DNA of 64,000 nucleotides. Source: Mangrovibacterium diazotrophicum. Lineage in GTDB: Bacteria; Bacteroidota; Bacteroidia; Bacteroidales; Prolixibacteraceae. The translations under genes were made by a program, and so were the position numbers. The DNA is taken from positions 2,157,320 through 2,221,319 of the forward strand of contig NZ_RAPN01000001.1 in NCBI RefSeq assembly GCF_003610535.1, in the 5' to 3' direction. The notes below the pieces were generated by a model. It was not told where the DNA came from and did no database searches. It saw only the letters and a program-made list of their open reading frames with translations. This document shows positions 1 through 7,770 of the stretch, piece after piece (position 1 is the stretch's first letter; each line of letters starts with the position of its first letter).

Positions 1-1
1 T

Positions 2-595
2 ACCGGCAGTATGCCCGAGTTGGTCGACGGTGTCCTCTACAACGTGGGCTACCTCTGTAAACGCGACGGTGCTGTCGAGCGTTTTGAGAAACTGCACGTA
101 ACACCCGACGAAGCCAAAGTATGGGGATTGCAGGGCGGCAGCCAGCTGCGCACTTTCGACACCGACTGCGGCAAAATCGGCATCCTGATTTGTTACGACG
201 TGGAGTTCCCCGAGTTGAGTCGCCTGTTGGCACTTGATGGCATGGACATCCTTTTTGTGCCCTACCTCACCGACACGCAAAACGGTTATTCTCGGGTTCG
301 ATTCTGCGCGCAGGCCCGTGCTATCGAGAACGAATGTTATGTGGCAATAACCGGTAGCGTTGGTAACTTACCCAAAGTTCACAACATGGATATTCAGTAT
401 GGCCAGTCGATGGTATTCACGCCTTGCGACTTTTCGTTCCCGGCCAACGGAATTAAGGCAGAAGCAACGCCGAACACCGAAATGATCCTCATTGCCGATG
501 TCGACATTGATATGCTGCGTGAGTTGAACCAGTTTGGAGCGGTTCGCAATCTTCGGGATCGCCGTACCGACATTTACCAACTGAAGATGAAATAG
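2..595 (+). CDS. Carbon-nitrogen hydrolase (nitrilase superfamily), C-terminal part, cut by window edge
   Basis: The reading frame is open at the left edge, so the 5' part of the gene is missing; the first ATG seen (position 11) is internal. Two catalytic elements of the nitrilase fold are visible: the Lys region FEKLHVTPDE and the nucleophile Cys in ILICYDVEFPEL. The third element, the N-terminal Glu, would lie outside the window. The sequence GSMPE..LYN and the TPDE motif resemble the C-terminal half of Bacteroidota proteins that fuse a GNAT acetyltransferase to a carbon-nitrogen hydrolase, but the fusion cannot be confirmed here. The substrate is unknown, probably a small amide or nitrile. 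The stop is followed within 15 nt by a strong palindrome. Confidence 0.85.
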   Translation, partial: TGSMPELVDGVLYNVGYLCKRDGAVERFEKLHVTPDEAKVWGLQGGSQLRTFDTDCGKIGILICYDVEFPELSRLLALDGMDILFVPYLTDTQNGYSRVRFCAQARAIENECYVAITGSVGNLPKVHNMDIQYGQSMVFTPCDFSFPANGIKAEATPNTEMILIADVDIDMLRELNQFGAVRNLRDRRTDIYQLKMK

Positions 596-610
596 ACCGG
601 GCACATGGGG

Positions 611-647
611 TGAGGGATGACATCTCTTGTACAGATGTCATCCCTCA
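611..647. repeat. Perfect 15-bp inverted repeat without a T-run
   Basis: TGAGGGATGACATCT (611-625) and AGATGTCATCCCTCA (633-647) are exact reverse complements around the 7-nt loop CTTGTAC. The element lies between a hydrolase stop and a VOC gene. No poly-T follows on either strand, so it is not a standard intrinsic terminator. It could be a REP-like palindrome or a Rho-region or mRNA-end stabilising hairpin; function unknown. Confidence 0.75.
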
Positions 648-747
648 ACACTTCGTCTACCCTCTCAATGCAAACGGTGACCATGACCTTCGAACAAAAT
701 TCCTCTTAGTTTTGTATTTTGGAGAATCAAAAACTCCAAACTCAACC

Positions 748-1179
748 ATGGAACCAATTATCGACCACATTCAGATTACCGTAAAAGATTTGGCAAAAGC
801 CGAAGTGTTTTACGATGCCCTGTTTCCTTTGCTGGGCTTCGACCCGAAACGGAAAGTAAAAGCCCACATTGCAGAACACGATTTCGATGTTATCGAATAC
901 AGCCACCCGAAGCTGGCTTTTGCGATTACTTCGCCACGGCAAGCTTTTAAAGATGAAGCTGTTCACCGCCGTAAACCCGGAGCACTGCATCATTTAGCGT
1001 TTAAAGCCGAAACACGTGCCGAAATAAACCAATTATACCAGGCTCTTCTCCGCATGCAAGCAACCGTTGTGACTGCTCCCCAATTGTACCCCGAATACAG
1101 CCCGGATTACTACGCTGTCTTTTTTAAAGATCCCGACGGAATTAAGTACGAACTGGTGTGTACCAAAAACGAAAGCTGA
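748..1179 (+). CDS. VOC-family (glyoxalase/bleomycin-resistance fold) protein
   Basis: A 143-residue protein of the vicinal oxygen chelate superfamily. It begins IDHIQITVKDLAKAEVFYDALFP, the usual first beta-alpha unit with a metal-ligand-type His, has LHHLAFKAE in the middle, and ends FKDPDGIKYELV, the classic final VOC strand. The length fits a two-module VOC monomer. The start at 748 is chosen because homology begins there; the frame is open further upstream, but that extension reads through the 611-647 palindrome and looks like noncoding DNA. The sequence does not separate a glyoxalase, a dioxygenase and a resistance protein, so the substrate is unassigned. Confidence 0.85.
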   Translation: MEPIIDHIQITVKDLAKAEVFYDALFPLLGFDPKRKVKAHIAEHDFDVIEYSHPKLAFAITSPRQAFKDEAVHRRKPGALHHLAFKAETRAEINQLYQALLRMQATVVTAPQLYPEYSPDYYAVFFKDPDGIKYELVCTKNES

Positions 1180-1244
1180 AGAATCGCGCCCTTTCAGCAA
1201 ACTTCTGTACATTCGCGCTTGTTACAAACTGCAAAAATAGATTC

Positions 1245-1802
1245 ATGCGAAAACTGACAGCTTTTGTTTTTACAACGCTCAACGGATATTACAAAGGAGA
1301 AGGCGATAATATTGACTGGCACAGCAACGGCCTCGAGGAAATTGAATTTGCGCAACACAAACTGCAGGAAGGGAAAACCTTGCTGTTTGGACGCAAAACC
1401 TTCGAAATGATGCGCAACTTTTGGGTAAGCCCGATGGCCTACGAATTGTTTCCAACGATTGCCTTGCGCATCAACCAGACCGAAAAACTCGTTTGCAGCA
1501 ACAGCCTTGAAAAAACCGACTGGAACAATACCACGATTATCAATGGCGATATGATTGAAAAGCTGAAAGCATTGAAAGAAACCGAAGGTGAAGACATAAC
1601 CCTGATGGGAAGTGGAAGCCTTTTGTCGCAGTTAGCCGAAGAAGATCTGATTGATGAATACGAACTGATGATTGACCCGGTACTGATCGGCAAAGGGGAT
1701 ACCCTTTTCGATGGCCTGACTCGTGAATTGCATCTGCAAATGACCGACGCCCGCCTTTTCCGCGAGAGCGGTACTTTATTGTTGTACTATAAAAAAGTGT
1801 AA
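1245..1802 (+). CDS. Dihydrofolate reductase family protein (RibD C-terminal-like)
   Basis: A 185-residue protein of the DHFR/RibD-C fold. It starts RKLTAFVFTTLNGYY, the first strand of the fold, has GKTLLFGRKTFEMM (nucleotide-binding region) around residues 45-60, and DITLMGSGSLLSQL followed by DEYELMIDPVLIGKG, the conserved central and C-terminal strands. The family uses NAD(P)H to reduce pteridine-like or other small substrates; the precise substrate is unknown, and small members like this are usually not the essential folate enzyme. The start at 1245 is preferred over an upstream in-frame codon at 1158 that overlaps the VOC gene and adds residues without similarity. Confidence 0.8.
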   Translation: MRKLTAFVFTTLNGYYKGEGDNIDWHSNGLEEIEFAQHKLQEGKTLLFGRKTFEMMRNFWVSPMAYELFPTIALRINQTEKLVCSNSLEKTDWNNTTIINGDMIEKLKALKETEGEDITLMGSGSLLSQLAEEDLIDEYELMIDPVLIGKGDTLFDGLTRELHLQMTDARLFRESGTLLLYYKKV

Positions 1803-1885
1803 TCCAGTTGAGAGTTGACGGTTGACAGTTAGGAGTTTCAAGTTCGGCTCTTTACCCTTCGCTCTCTGCCCTTATCCCTTTGCCC
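1803..1885. repeat. Patterned low-complexity intergenic spacer
   Basis: The 83-nt gap between two genes is built of drifting short words: GTTGAGAGTTGACGGTTGAC and then pyrimidine words such as TTACCCTT, CTCTGCCC and TTATCCCTTTGCCC. No gene, promoter or terminator is visible. It is one of five spacers of this style in the window (see the entries near 5.1, 9.7, 11.0 and 21.9 kb). Confidence 0.5.
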
Positions 1886-2419
1886 ATGAAAAAATACAAA
1901 ACCTTCGAAACCGAACGACTACGGATGCGTCCGACAACCGAAGCCGATGCTGATTTCATCTTCGAGTTGATGACCTCCCCGAAATGGCTGACTAACATTG
2001 GTAGCCGTGGATTGGAAACGCCCGATGATGCGGCAAAATATGTTCGCGAACGCATGCTGGCTCAGCTCGAACGACTGGGCTTTGGCAATTACACCATCCT
2101 GCGTAAAACCGATGGGGTGAGAATCGGGGTTTGTGGTTTGCATGATCGCGAGGGTTTGGAAGGAGTTGATATCGGCTATGCATTCCTGGAAGAATACGAA
2201 GGAAAAGGATACGCCACCGAAGCAGCTCTACGAATCAAACAGGCGGCTTTTGAAGATTTTCTGATAACCGTTCTGTACGCCATTACTACGCACAAAAATG
2301 TGGCATCGCAACGCGTACTCGAAAAGCTGGGCATGCATTGGGAGAAAACCGTTAACATGCCCAACGATCCGGAAGAGCTGCGACTGTACGAATTATCCGT
2401 AGAGGAATACTCGAAGTAA
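1886..2419 (+). CDS. GNAT-family N-acetyltransferase (RimJ/RimL type)
   Basis: A 177-residue acetyltransferase of the RimJ/RimL branch. It opens KTFETERLRMRPTTEADADFIFELM, the family start; YAFLEEYEGKGYATEA near residues 100-115 is the acetyl-CoA pyrophosphate-binding loop; THKNVASQRVLEKLGM is the usual C-terminal signature. The family acetylates ribosomal-protein N-termini or small amines, and the substrate cannot be told from the sequence. The ATG at 1886 is chosen over a TTG six bases upstream. The gene stands alone on the plus strand after a patterned spacer. Confidence 0.85.
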   Translation: MKKYKTFETERLRMRPTTEADADFIFELMTSPKWLTNIGSRGLETPDDAAKYVRERMLAQLERLGFGNYTILRKTDGVRIGVCGLHDREGLEGVDIGYAFLEEYEGKGYATEAALRIKQAAFEDFLITVLYAITTHKNVASQRVLEKLGMHWEKTVNMPNDPEELRLYELSVEEYSK

Positions 2420-2516
2420 AGAGGCTCGTGCAAACTTGTTTTAAATCTTCTTCTAGTTGTTTGCCAACAAAGTGCAGAAAGGTAACCCTCAGTTAGTTTA
2501 GTCGGTAAAATAGCGC

Positions 2517-2963
2517 ATGATCACCAAATTTATTCTATTGGCTGTTTTCGGAATTGCAATGGCTCATGTTGAGGGTGTTGTTGTGGTGTACTTGCGAAAG
2601 GCTGTCGGTCTGCTGGAGCCTGAGGCTGATTCACCCAAAGTCCTCGAGCAAATACCTAAAAGATTAGTAAAAATCGAAATGACGCGGGAGGCGGCAACGA
2701 TTGTTATGCTGGTTAGCTTGGCTATTTTAACAGGAGAAGGCTGGCTTGAACAACTGATGATTTTCCTTTGGACTTTCGCGTTCTGGGATATGTTCTATTA
2801 CGTCTCTCTGTACGCTGTCATCAAATGGCCACCCAGTTTAAAAACAACGGATGTGTTGTTTCTCATTCCCCGCCCTTGGATTGCGCCAGTTTGGTTCCCG
2901 GTGACGATTTCATCGTTAACGACCTTATTAATTGGTGCATTATATCTGTTTCCTTTTCTTTAA
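2517..2963 (+). CDS. Hypothetical multi-pass membrane protein
   Basis: I do not recognise the family. The 148-residue product has about four hydrophobic segments: near residues 1-28, 58-72, 75-100 and 115-148. Polar stretches between them include LEPEADSPKVLEQIPKRL and WPPSLKTTDVLF. A conserved-looking His-Glu pair (MAHVEG) sits in the first segment. There is no signal-peptidase site. The gene stands alone; about 220 nt of apparently noncoding DNA separate it from the downstream esterase. Predicted to be an inner membrane protein; function unknown. Confidence 0.6.
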   Translation: MITKFILLAVFGIAMAHVEGVVVVYLRKAVGLLEPEADSPKVLEQIPKRLVKIEMTREAATIVMLVSLAILTGEGWLEQLMIFLWTFAFWDMFYYVSLYAVIKWPPSLKTTDVLFLIPRPWIAPVWFPVTISSLTTLLIGALYLFPFL

Positions 2964-3184
2964 AAATAAAGCCGACTCTTAAACGAGCGAGTCCTTAAAG
3001 CTTCCCTGGTCAATCCTGATCGCATTTTTCTCAAAACACCCCTAAATAATCTCAACTCCAAATAGGACTTTCGTCGCTATTCGGTGTCATTAACTTGAAA
3101 AACCAGTAACAAGAGTGCCCGAATTGAAAATCGGCCTGGTATTACTGACCGGACAAATCGAATTACCAAGCTAAACCCGATACA

Positions 3185-4219
3185 ATGAAAAAATATTTCA
3201 GTCTGTTCGCCTTGCTTTTTTGCATCCAGCTCGCATTAATTGCACAGTCCGAAAGTGGAACTGTAATAACCGATTCCATTTTTTCTCAAAATCTGGAAAA
3301 TAACTATGGTGAAAACCCAACGCGAGCGGTATCAGTATACCTTCCGCCGGGCTACAATGAAAGTACAAAGCATTACCCGGTTATCTATTTCCTTCATGGT
3401 TTCACGGGCGATAACAAGGTGATGGACTACATCTCCGGCTTGCTGGATCAAGCCATTGCCACCCATCGCATAAGACCTTGCATTATGGTGATTCCTGATG
3501 AAAAGACCACCTATGACGGGAGTTTTTACAGCAATAGCGAACTCTTTGGAAACTGGGAAGATTTCACGGCCTTCGACCTCGTTAGCTACGTGGATAAAAA
3601 CTACCGGACGATTGCCAACAAAGACAGTCGCGGGATCACAGGGCACAGCATGGGCGGTTATGGAGCACTAAAAATAGCGATGCTCCATCCCGAAATTTTC
3701 AGCAGCGTTTATGCCCTCAGCCCTGGAGTCCTGACAATCGTGCGAGAGTACGGTCCCAACAGCGATACCTACAGGGAACTGTCAACCGTTAAAACACAAG
3801 AAGAACTCGATAAAACCTACTTCGGGAAAGTTATTATCGCCTTCGGAAAATCTTGGACACCAAATCCCAACAATCCGCCCTTTTTCTGCGACCTGCCTTT
3901 CACCTATGAAGGTGATGAACTCATCGTTCACAAGGACATTCTTGAAAAATGGTATGCCAATATGCCTTTGTATATGATCGACGACTACCTTGATAACCTT
4001 AAAAAATTGAAAGCCATTAAGCTGGATTGGGGAAGAAATGCAGGTGATCGGTTCACCATCATGTGCAGTATGTTCAGCCAGCGTTTAGAGAATGTGGGGA
4101 TCAAGCATTTTGCAGAAGAATATATCGGCACACATGTCAACAATATCTACACCCCCGATGGACGTATTCCGAACCAGATGTTGCCTTTCTTCAATTACTA
4201 CCTGAACTTTGAAGAGTAA
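3185..4219 (+). CDS. Secreted alpha/beta-hydrolase, esterase D-like
   Basis: A 344-residue exported esterase. Residues 1-21 form a signal peptide (MKKYFSLFALLFCIQLALIA followed by Q). The body is the putative-esterase fold: VYLPPGYNESTKHYPVIYFLHGF supplies the oxyanion strand, and GHSMGGYGALKIAMLHPE carries the nucleophile Ser. Asp and His of the triad should lie in the C-terminal half; H313 in IGTHVNN is a plausible His. Relatives act on carbohydrate esters (feruloyl or acetyl) or on S-formylglutathione. A periplasmic location makes a polysaccharide-ester substrate the better guess, but this is inference. It is monocistronic and converges on the arginine operon across a shared terminator. 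Confidence 0.85.
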   Translation: MKKYFSLFALLFCIQLALIAQSESGTVITDSIFSQNLENNYGENPTRAVSVYLPPGYNESTKHYPVIYFLHGFTGDNKVMDYISGLLDQAIATHRIRPCIMVIPDEKTTYDGSFYSNSELFGNWEDFTAFDLVSYVDKNYRTIANKDSRGITGHSMGGYGALKIAMLHPEIFSSVYALSPGVLTIVREYGPNSDTYRELSTVKTQEELDKTYFGKVIIAFGKSWTPNPNNPPFFCDLPFTYEGDELIVHKDILEKWYANMPLYMIDDYLDNLKKLKAIKLDWGRNAGDRFTIMCSMFSQRLENVGIKHFAEEYIGTHVNNIYTPDGRIPNQMLPFFNYYLNFEE

Positions 4220-4230
4220 AATAAGCATAT

Positions 4231-4267
4231 AAAAAAGCTCCGTCTCTAGTGAGAACGGAGCCTTTTC
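4231..4267. terminator. Bidirectional intrinsic terminator between esterase and argB
   Basis: GCTCCGT (4237-4243) pairs with ACGGAGC (4255-4261). T-rich tails lie on both sides: TTTT after the stem on the plus strand and TTTTTT on the minus strand. It ends the esterase transcript and the ten-gene arginine/proline operon. Confidence 0.85.
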
Positions 4268-4299
4268 AGATTGTATTTAAAAAACTTATTTGTTCTTGA

Positions 4300-5076
4300 T
4301 TATTCGGGTAACAAAGTTGTTCCGCCGATTTGCAATCCCGGGATATTGGTAATGCGGATTTTTGAAACACCGCGTTTAATGGCGGCAAAACTGTTGTCTA
4401 GTTTTGGAATCATTCCGGCATGAATAGCGCCGCTTTCCTGCAAGGCTTTAAATTGCGTGTGGTTCAGCGAGGCAATCACCGAGCTATCGTCTTCCGAATC
4501 TTCCAGCACACCTGGTTTCTCGAAACAGAACACCAATTCCACATCGAAATGTTCGGCAAAAGCCACGGCCGCTTCGGCAGCAATGGTATCTGCATTTACA
4601 TTCAACAGGCTGCCCTGCTTATCATGCGACAAGGGTGCCAGCACCGGAATCACCTGCTTATCCAGCAGTAGGTTCAACTCTTCCACATTCACGGCAACAA
4701 TGTCGCCCACATAACCATAGTCAATATCTTTCACCGGTCGTTTTACCGCCTGCATGTAATTCAGATCGGCACCGGTAATGCCAATGGCATTTAGGCCCAG
4801 CGCCTGTAATTGGGCCACAATATTTTTGTTGACGAGTCCACCATAAACCATGGTCACAACCTCCAGCATCGCCTGATCGGTAATGCGGCGGCCATCCACC
4901 ATCTTGGTTTCAATCCCGAGGCGTTCCGCCATCGCGGTTGCAGAGCGTCCACCTCCGTGCACCAATGCTTTTATTCCTTCGAGTTTCGAAAAGCGGTCAA
5001 GCAAATCAGCCAATGAGTCTTTCTCTTCAACCACTTTACCACCAACTTTTACGAGAGTGAGTTTTTGCTTAGTCAT
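4300..5076 (-). CDS. argB: Acetylglutamate/N-succinylglutamate kinase
   Basis: A 258-residue amino-acid kinase that phosphorylates the gamma-carboxyl of N-acylglutamate, step 2 of arginine synthesis. It shows the N-terminal nucleotide loop KVGGKVVE, the substrate loop HGGGRSATAMAERLGI near residues 39-55, and LNVNADTIAAEAAVA, the usual ATP/substrate segment. The length is normal for ArgB. Because the operon's transcarbamylase looks succinyl-specific, N-succinylglutamate is the likely substrate here; this is inferred from context, not from ArgB residues. It is the last gene of the operon, 103 nt after argF' across a patterned spacer. Confidence 0.93.
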   Translation of the reverse strand: MTKQKLTLVKVGGKVVEEKDSLADLLDRFSKLEGIKALVHGGGRSATAMAERLGIETKMVDGRRITDQAMLEVVTMVYGGLVNKNIVAQLQALGLNAIGITGADLNYMQAVKRPVKDIDYGYVGDIVAVNVEELNLLLDKQVIPVLAPLSHDKQGSLLNVNADTIAAEAAVAFAEHFDVELVFCFEKPGVLEDSEDDSSVIASLNHTQFKALQESGAIHAGMIPKLDNSFAAIKRGVSKIRITNIPGLQIGGTTLLPE

Positions 5077-5179
5077 AAAATGTAAAATATCGAATTCCTA
5101 AAATGTACAATATTGAATAACCAATATCCAAGTTTGAATCTTCTTCCTTGGATATTTTAAATTGGATATTCGATATTTT
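5077..5179. repeat. Patterned spacer between argF' and argB with an inverted repeat
   Basis: The spacer is made of variants of the word ATATTGGATATTCGATATT read on both strands. AATATCCAAG (5123-5132) and CTTGGATATT (5147-5156) form an exact 10-bp inverted repeat with a 14-nt loop, and a further ATTGGATATTCGATATT follows. It is GC-poor, has no T-run after a GC stem, and lies inside a transcribed operon. Confidence 0.55.
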
Positions 5180-6139
5180 TTATTTCTTATCGCCGATTTG
5201 GTCCAACAATATCTTCAGTACAGCCTGAGCTGAGAAGAGGCGATTTCCGGCTTCTTCTACAACAATCGAGTTCGGGCCATCGATCACTGAGTCGGCCACT
5301 ATCATGTTCCGGCGAACTGGCAAACAGTGCATGAACTTCGCATTGTTGGTCACTGCCATCTGGCGATCACTCACGGTCCAATCACGATCTTTCGATAGGA
5401 TTTTTCCATAGTCGTTGTAAGCCGCCCAGTTTTTCGCGTAGATGAAATCTGCACCTTCAAACGCTTTCATTTGGTCGTATTCCGGTTTTAGGTCGCCCAT
5501 GAACTCCGGAGCCAGTTCGTAGCCTTCCGGGTGAGTCACCACCAATTCGTAATCGGTCTCGCGCATCCACTCCACAAACGAGTTCGGCACAGCCTGCGGC
5601 AAAGCGCGTGGGTGCGGCGCCCAGGTCATCACAACCTTCGGACGGGCTTTGGTTTTGTGCTCTTCAATAGTCAGGTGGTCGGCAAACGACTGCAGCGGAT
5701 GGCGGGTTGCCGCCTCCATGCTCACCACCGGCACTCCAGCATAGTCGATAAACTGCTGGATAATTTTTTCCTCATAATCGTCAGCTCTGTTTTCAAAGCG
5801 GGCGAACGAACGCACACCGATGATGTCGCAATATTTCCCGATTACCGGCACAGCTTCGCGGATATGTTCCGGCTTGTCACCGTCCATAATCACACCCAGC
5901 TCGGTTTCCAGCTTCCAGCCACCTTCGTTAATATCAAACACAATCACGTTCATGCCCAGATTCAATCCGGCCTTTTGCGTGCTCAAACGAGTTCGCAAAC
6001 TGGAGTTAAAAAAGACGAGCAAAAGCGTCTTGTTCTTCCCTAACGATTGGTATTTGTAAGGATCTTTTTTTAATTCCAAAGCCAATTTCAAGGCTTCATC
6101 CAGGTTGTCTAAATCGTGAACCGAAGTGAAATGTTTCAT
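5180..6139 (-). CDS. argF': N-succinyl-L-ornithine transcarbamylase
   Basis: A 319-residue carbamoyltransferase. It contains the carbamoyl-phosphate motif FFNSSLRTRLST (residues 44-55), RHPLQSFADHLTIEE, and the C-terminal MHCLPVRRNMIV. Overall it closely follows the Bacteroides fragilis SOTCase that I remember. The residue known to decide acyl specificity is Pro90 in SOTCase and Glu in N-acetylornithine transcarbamylases; here residue 90 is Pro, in MDGDKPEH. This points to N-succinylornithine as substrate and N-succinylcitrulline as product. Carbamoyl phosphate would come from the divergent carAB. Minus-strand operon, between proA and argB. Confidence 0.92.
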   Translation of the reverse strand: MKHFTSVHDLDNLDEALKLALELKKDPYKYQSLGKNKTLLLVFFNSSLRTRLSTQKAGLNLGMNVIVFDINEGGWKLETELGVIMDGDKPEHIREAVPVIGKYCDIIGVRSFARFENRADDYEEKIIQQFIDYAGVPVVSMEAATRHPLQSFADHLTIEEHKTKARPKVVMTWAPHPRALPQAVPNSFVEWMRETDYELVVTHPEGYELAPEFMGDLKPEYDQMKAFEGADFIYAKNWAAYNDYGKILSKDRDWTVSDRQMAVTNNAKFMHCLPVRRNMIVADSVIDGPNSIVVEEAGNRLFSAQAVLKILLDQIGDKK

Positions 6140-6250
6140 ATCTGTTGTTAGTTGAATTTTCTGTTAAAATGTTTTTTTTGTTGATCTGTTGAATCGTAGA
6201 ACTGCCCCACCAAATTATCCCTGTCTTACTTTCAGGATGACGATTCTCGC

Positions 6251-6273
6251 TAATAATTAATCAATAATTATTA
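6251..6273. repeat. AT-only inverted repeat between proA and argF'
   Basis: TAATAATT (6251-6258) and AATTATTA (6266-6273) are exact reverse complements around AATCAAT, ending at the proA stop codon. It contains no GC pairs, so it is too weak to terminate alone. It may be an operator-like site or simply AT-rich spacer. The remainder of the 134-nt gap shows nothing else. Confidence 0.35.
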
Positions 6274-7521
6274 TCAATTTCGAACTTGTCCCTCACCGTC
6301 GATCAGCCATTTGTAGCTGGTTAGTTCTTCTAAAGCCATTGGGCCGCGGGCGTGCAATTTTTGGGTTGAAATGCCAATTTCGGCGCCCAAACCAAACTGC
6401 GCTCCATCGGTAAAAGCAGTGGAAACATTGCAGTACACCGAAGAAGCGTCCACCAATTTGCGAAACAAATCCTGGAGTTGTTCATTCTCGGTAACAATGC
6501 ACTCGCTGTGTTTCGAACTGTACTCGGCAATGTGATCGAGCGCCTCATCGAAACTGGATACCGTCTTCACCGACATTTTATAATCGAGGAACTCGGTTCC
6601 GAATGATTCTTCGTTAGCCCATTCCAATAAGGTTGAAGGGTAATTTCCTTCCAATGCATTGTGAGCTTGCTCGTCTGCATAAACCACCACATTGCACTCG
6701 GGCAATTTGCTGCAGATTTCAGCCAAATCACCCAACCGACTTTCGTGGATCACCAGGCAGTCGAGCGAGTTGCATACGCTTGGACGCCGGGTTTTCGAAT
6801 TGAAAACAATCTCTTTGCCTTTGGCCGTATCGCCAAATTCATCGAAATAAGTGTGGCAAATTCCCGCCCCTGTCTCAATAACCGGGATGGTTGCATTTTT
6901 GCGCACAAATTCAATCAATCCTTGCGAACCGCGGGGGATAATCAAATCAACAAATCCGCGGGCATTCAGAATCTGAGCAGTCGCCTCGCGGTCTGCCGGT
7001 AGCAAAGCCAGAATATTTTTATCGATCCCATGCTTTTCCAAGACACCGTGGATCACCTTTACAATCGCCGTATTGGAGTCGATGGCGTCGCTTCCGCCTT
7101 TCAACACACAGGCATTACCCGATTTCAGGCAAAGCGAGAACACATCGAAGGTCACATTCGGACGCGCTTCGTAAATGATACCGATGACGCCAAAAGCAAC
7201 CGATACCTTTTTGATGCGCATGCCATTAGGGCGAACAGTTTCGCTGAGCACGCGTCCAACCGGAGACGGCAATGAAGCTACATTGCGAATATCATCTGCG
7301 ATACCGACAATACGCTCTGCCGTCAATTTCAGACGATCGTATTTCGGGTCAGCCGGGTCCATCCGTGCCAAATCTTTTTGGTTTTCAGCCAAAATTGCTT
7401 CTGTGTTTGCAACAGCAGCATCGGCGACATCCAACAAAATAGCATTGATGTTTTCGACTGACAGCAGATTCAATTTCCTGCTGGCTTTCAATGTAAGTTC
7501 CAGTTGTTTTTTAACCTCCAT
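6274..7521 (-). CDS. proA: Glutamate-5-semialdehyde dehydrogenase
   Basis: A 415-residue enzyme of the aldehyde dehydrogenase superfamily that reduces gamma-glutamyl phosphate with NADPH to glutamate semialdehyde, step 2 of proline synthesis. Visible motifs: [14 protein letters not shown] and [13 protein letters not shown] (cofactor region), [13 protein letters not shown], and the catalytic-Cys segment [13 protein letters not shown]. The C-terminal [16 protein letters not shown] is typical of ProA. The length matches the family. It lies 249 nt after proB with a GC-rich hairpin just before its start, so its expression may be set separately within the operon. Confidence 0.95.
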   Translation of the reverse strand: MEVKKQLELTLKASRKLNLLSVENINAILLDVADAAVANTEAILAENQKDLARMDPADPKYDRLKLTAERIVGIADDIRNVASLPSPVGRVLSETVRPNGMRIKKVSVAFGVIGIIYEARPNVTFDVFSLCLKSGNACVLKGGSDAIDSNTAIVKVIHGVLEKHGIDKNILALLPADREATAQILNARGFVDLIIPRGSQGLIEFVRKNATIPVIETGAGICHTYFDEFGDTAKGKEIVFNSKTRRPSVCNSLDCLVIHESRLGDLAEICSKLPECNVVVYADEQAHNALEGNYPSTLLEWANEESFGTEFLDYKMSVKTVSSFDEALDHIAEYSSKHSECIVTENEQLQDLFRKLVDASSVYCNVSTAFTDGAQFGLGAEIGISTQKLHARGPMALEELTSYKWLIDGEGQVRN

Positions 7522-7544
7522 AATGCAAGTTTACAAAATTAAAA

Positions 7545-7572
7545 GTCCCCTTCCCTGGGGGAGGAAGGGGAC
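7545..7572. repeat. Perfect 10-bp GC-rich hairpin upstream of proA
   Basis: GTCCCCTTCC (7545-7554) and GGAAGGGGAC (7563-7572) pair exactly around an 8-nt loop. On the minus strand the hairpin ends 24 nt before the proA ATG and is followed by TTTTAATTTTG, a broken T-rich tract. It may be an attenuator or processing site between proB and proA, or a repeat. The rest of the 249-nt gap holds a wider 9-bp inverted pair (CTCAGAATA 7575-7583 with TATTCTGAG 7643-7651) and no gene. Confidence 0.6.
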
Positions 7573-7770
7573 AACTCAGAATATCTTATTAGAATTTGTT
7601 GTAGTCAACAAAAGGGGGTTATTAGAAAAGGGTATATTGAGTTATTCTGAGCTTATATATCTTTAGTTTTGGTTCAAAATTTTCTCCCCCAAAAATAAGC
7701 AATGAACGTCAATTTATCACAATACAGCTCGATTTTATTTAAAAAATTAACCTGAAATCAAACCGTGCTT

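Noticed and set aside
610-747. N-terminal extension of the VOC gene back to 610
   Set aside because: The extra 46 codons translate the 15-bp palindrome and show no VOC similarity; homology starts at the ATG at 748.
2964-3184. Terminator or RNA in the gap before the esterase
   Set aside because: GACTC/GAGTC near 2972-2991 is a short pair without a T-run; nothing else is supported.
7175-7666. 163-codon plus-strand frame over the proA start
   Set aside because: It is an antisense shadow of proA extended into the spacer.
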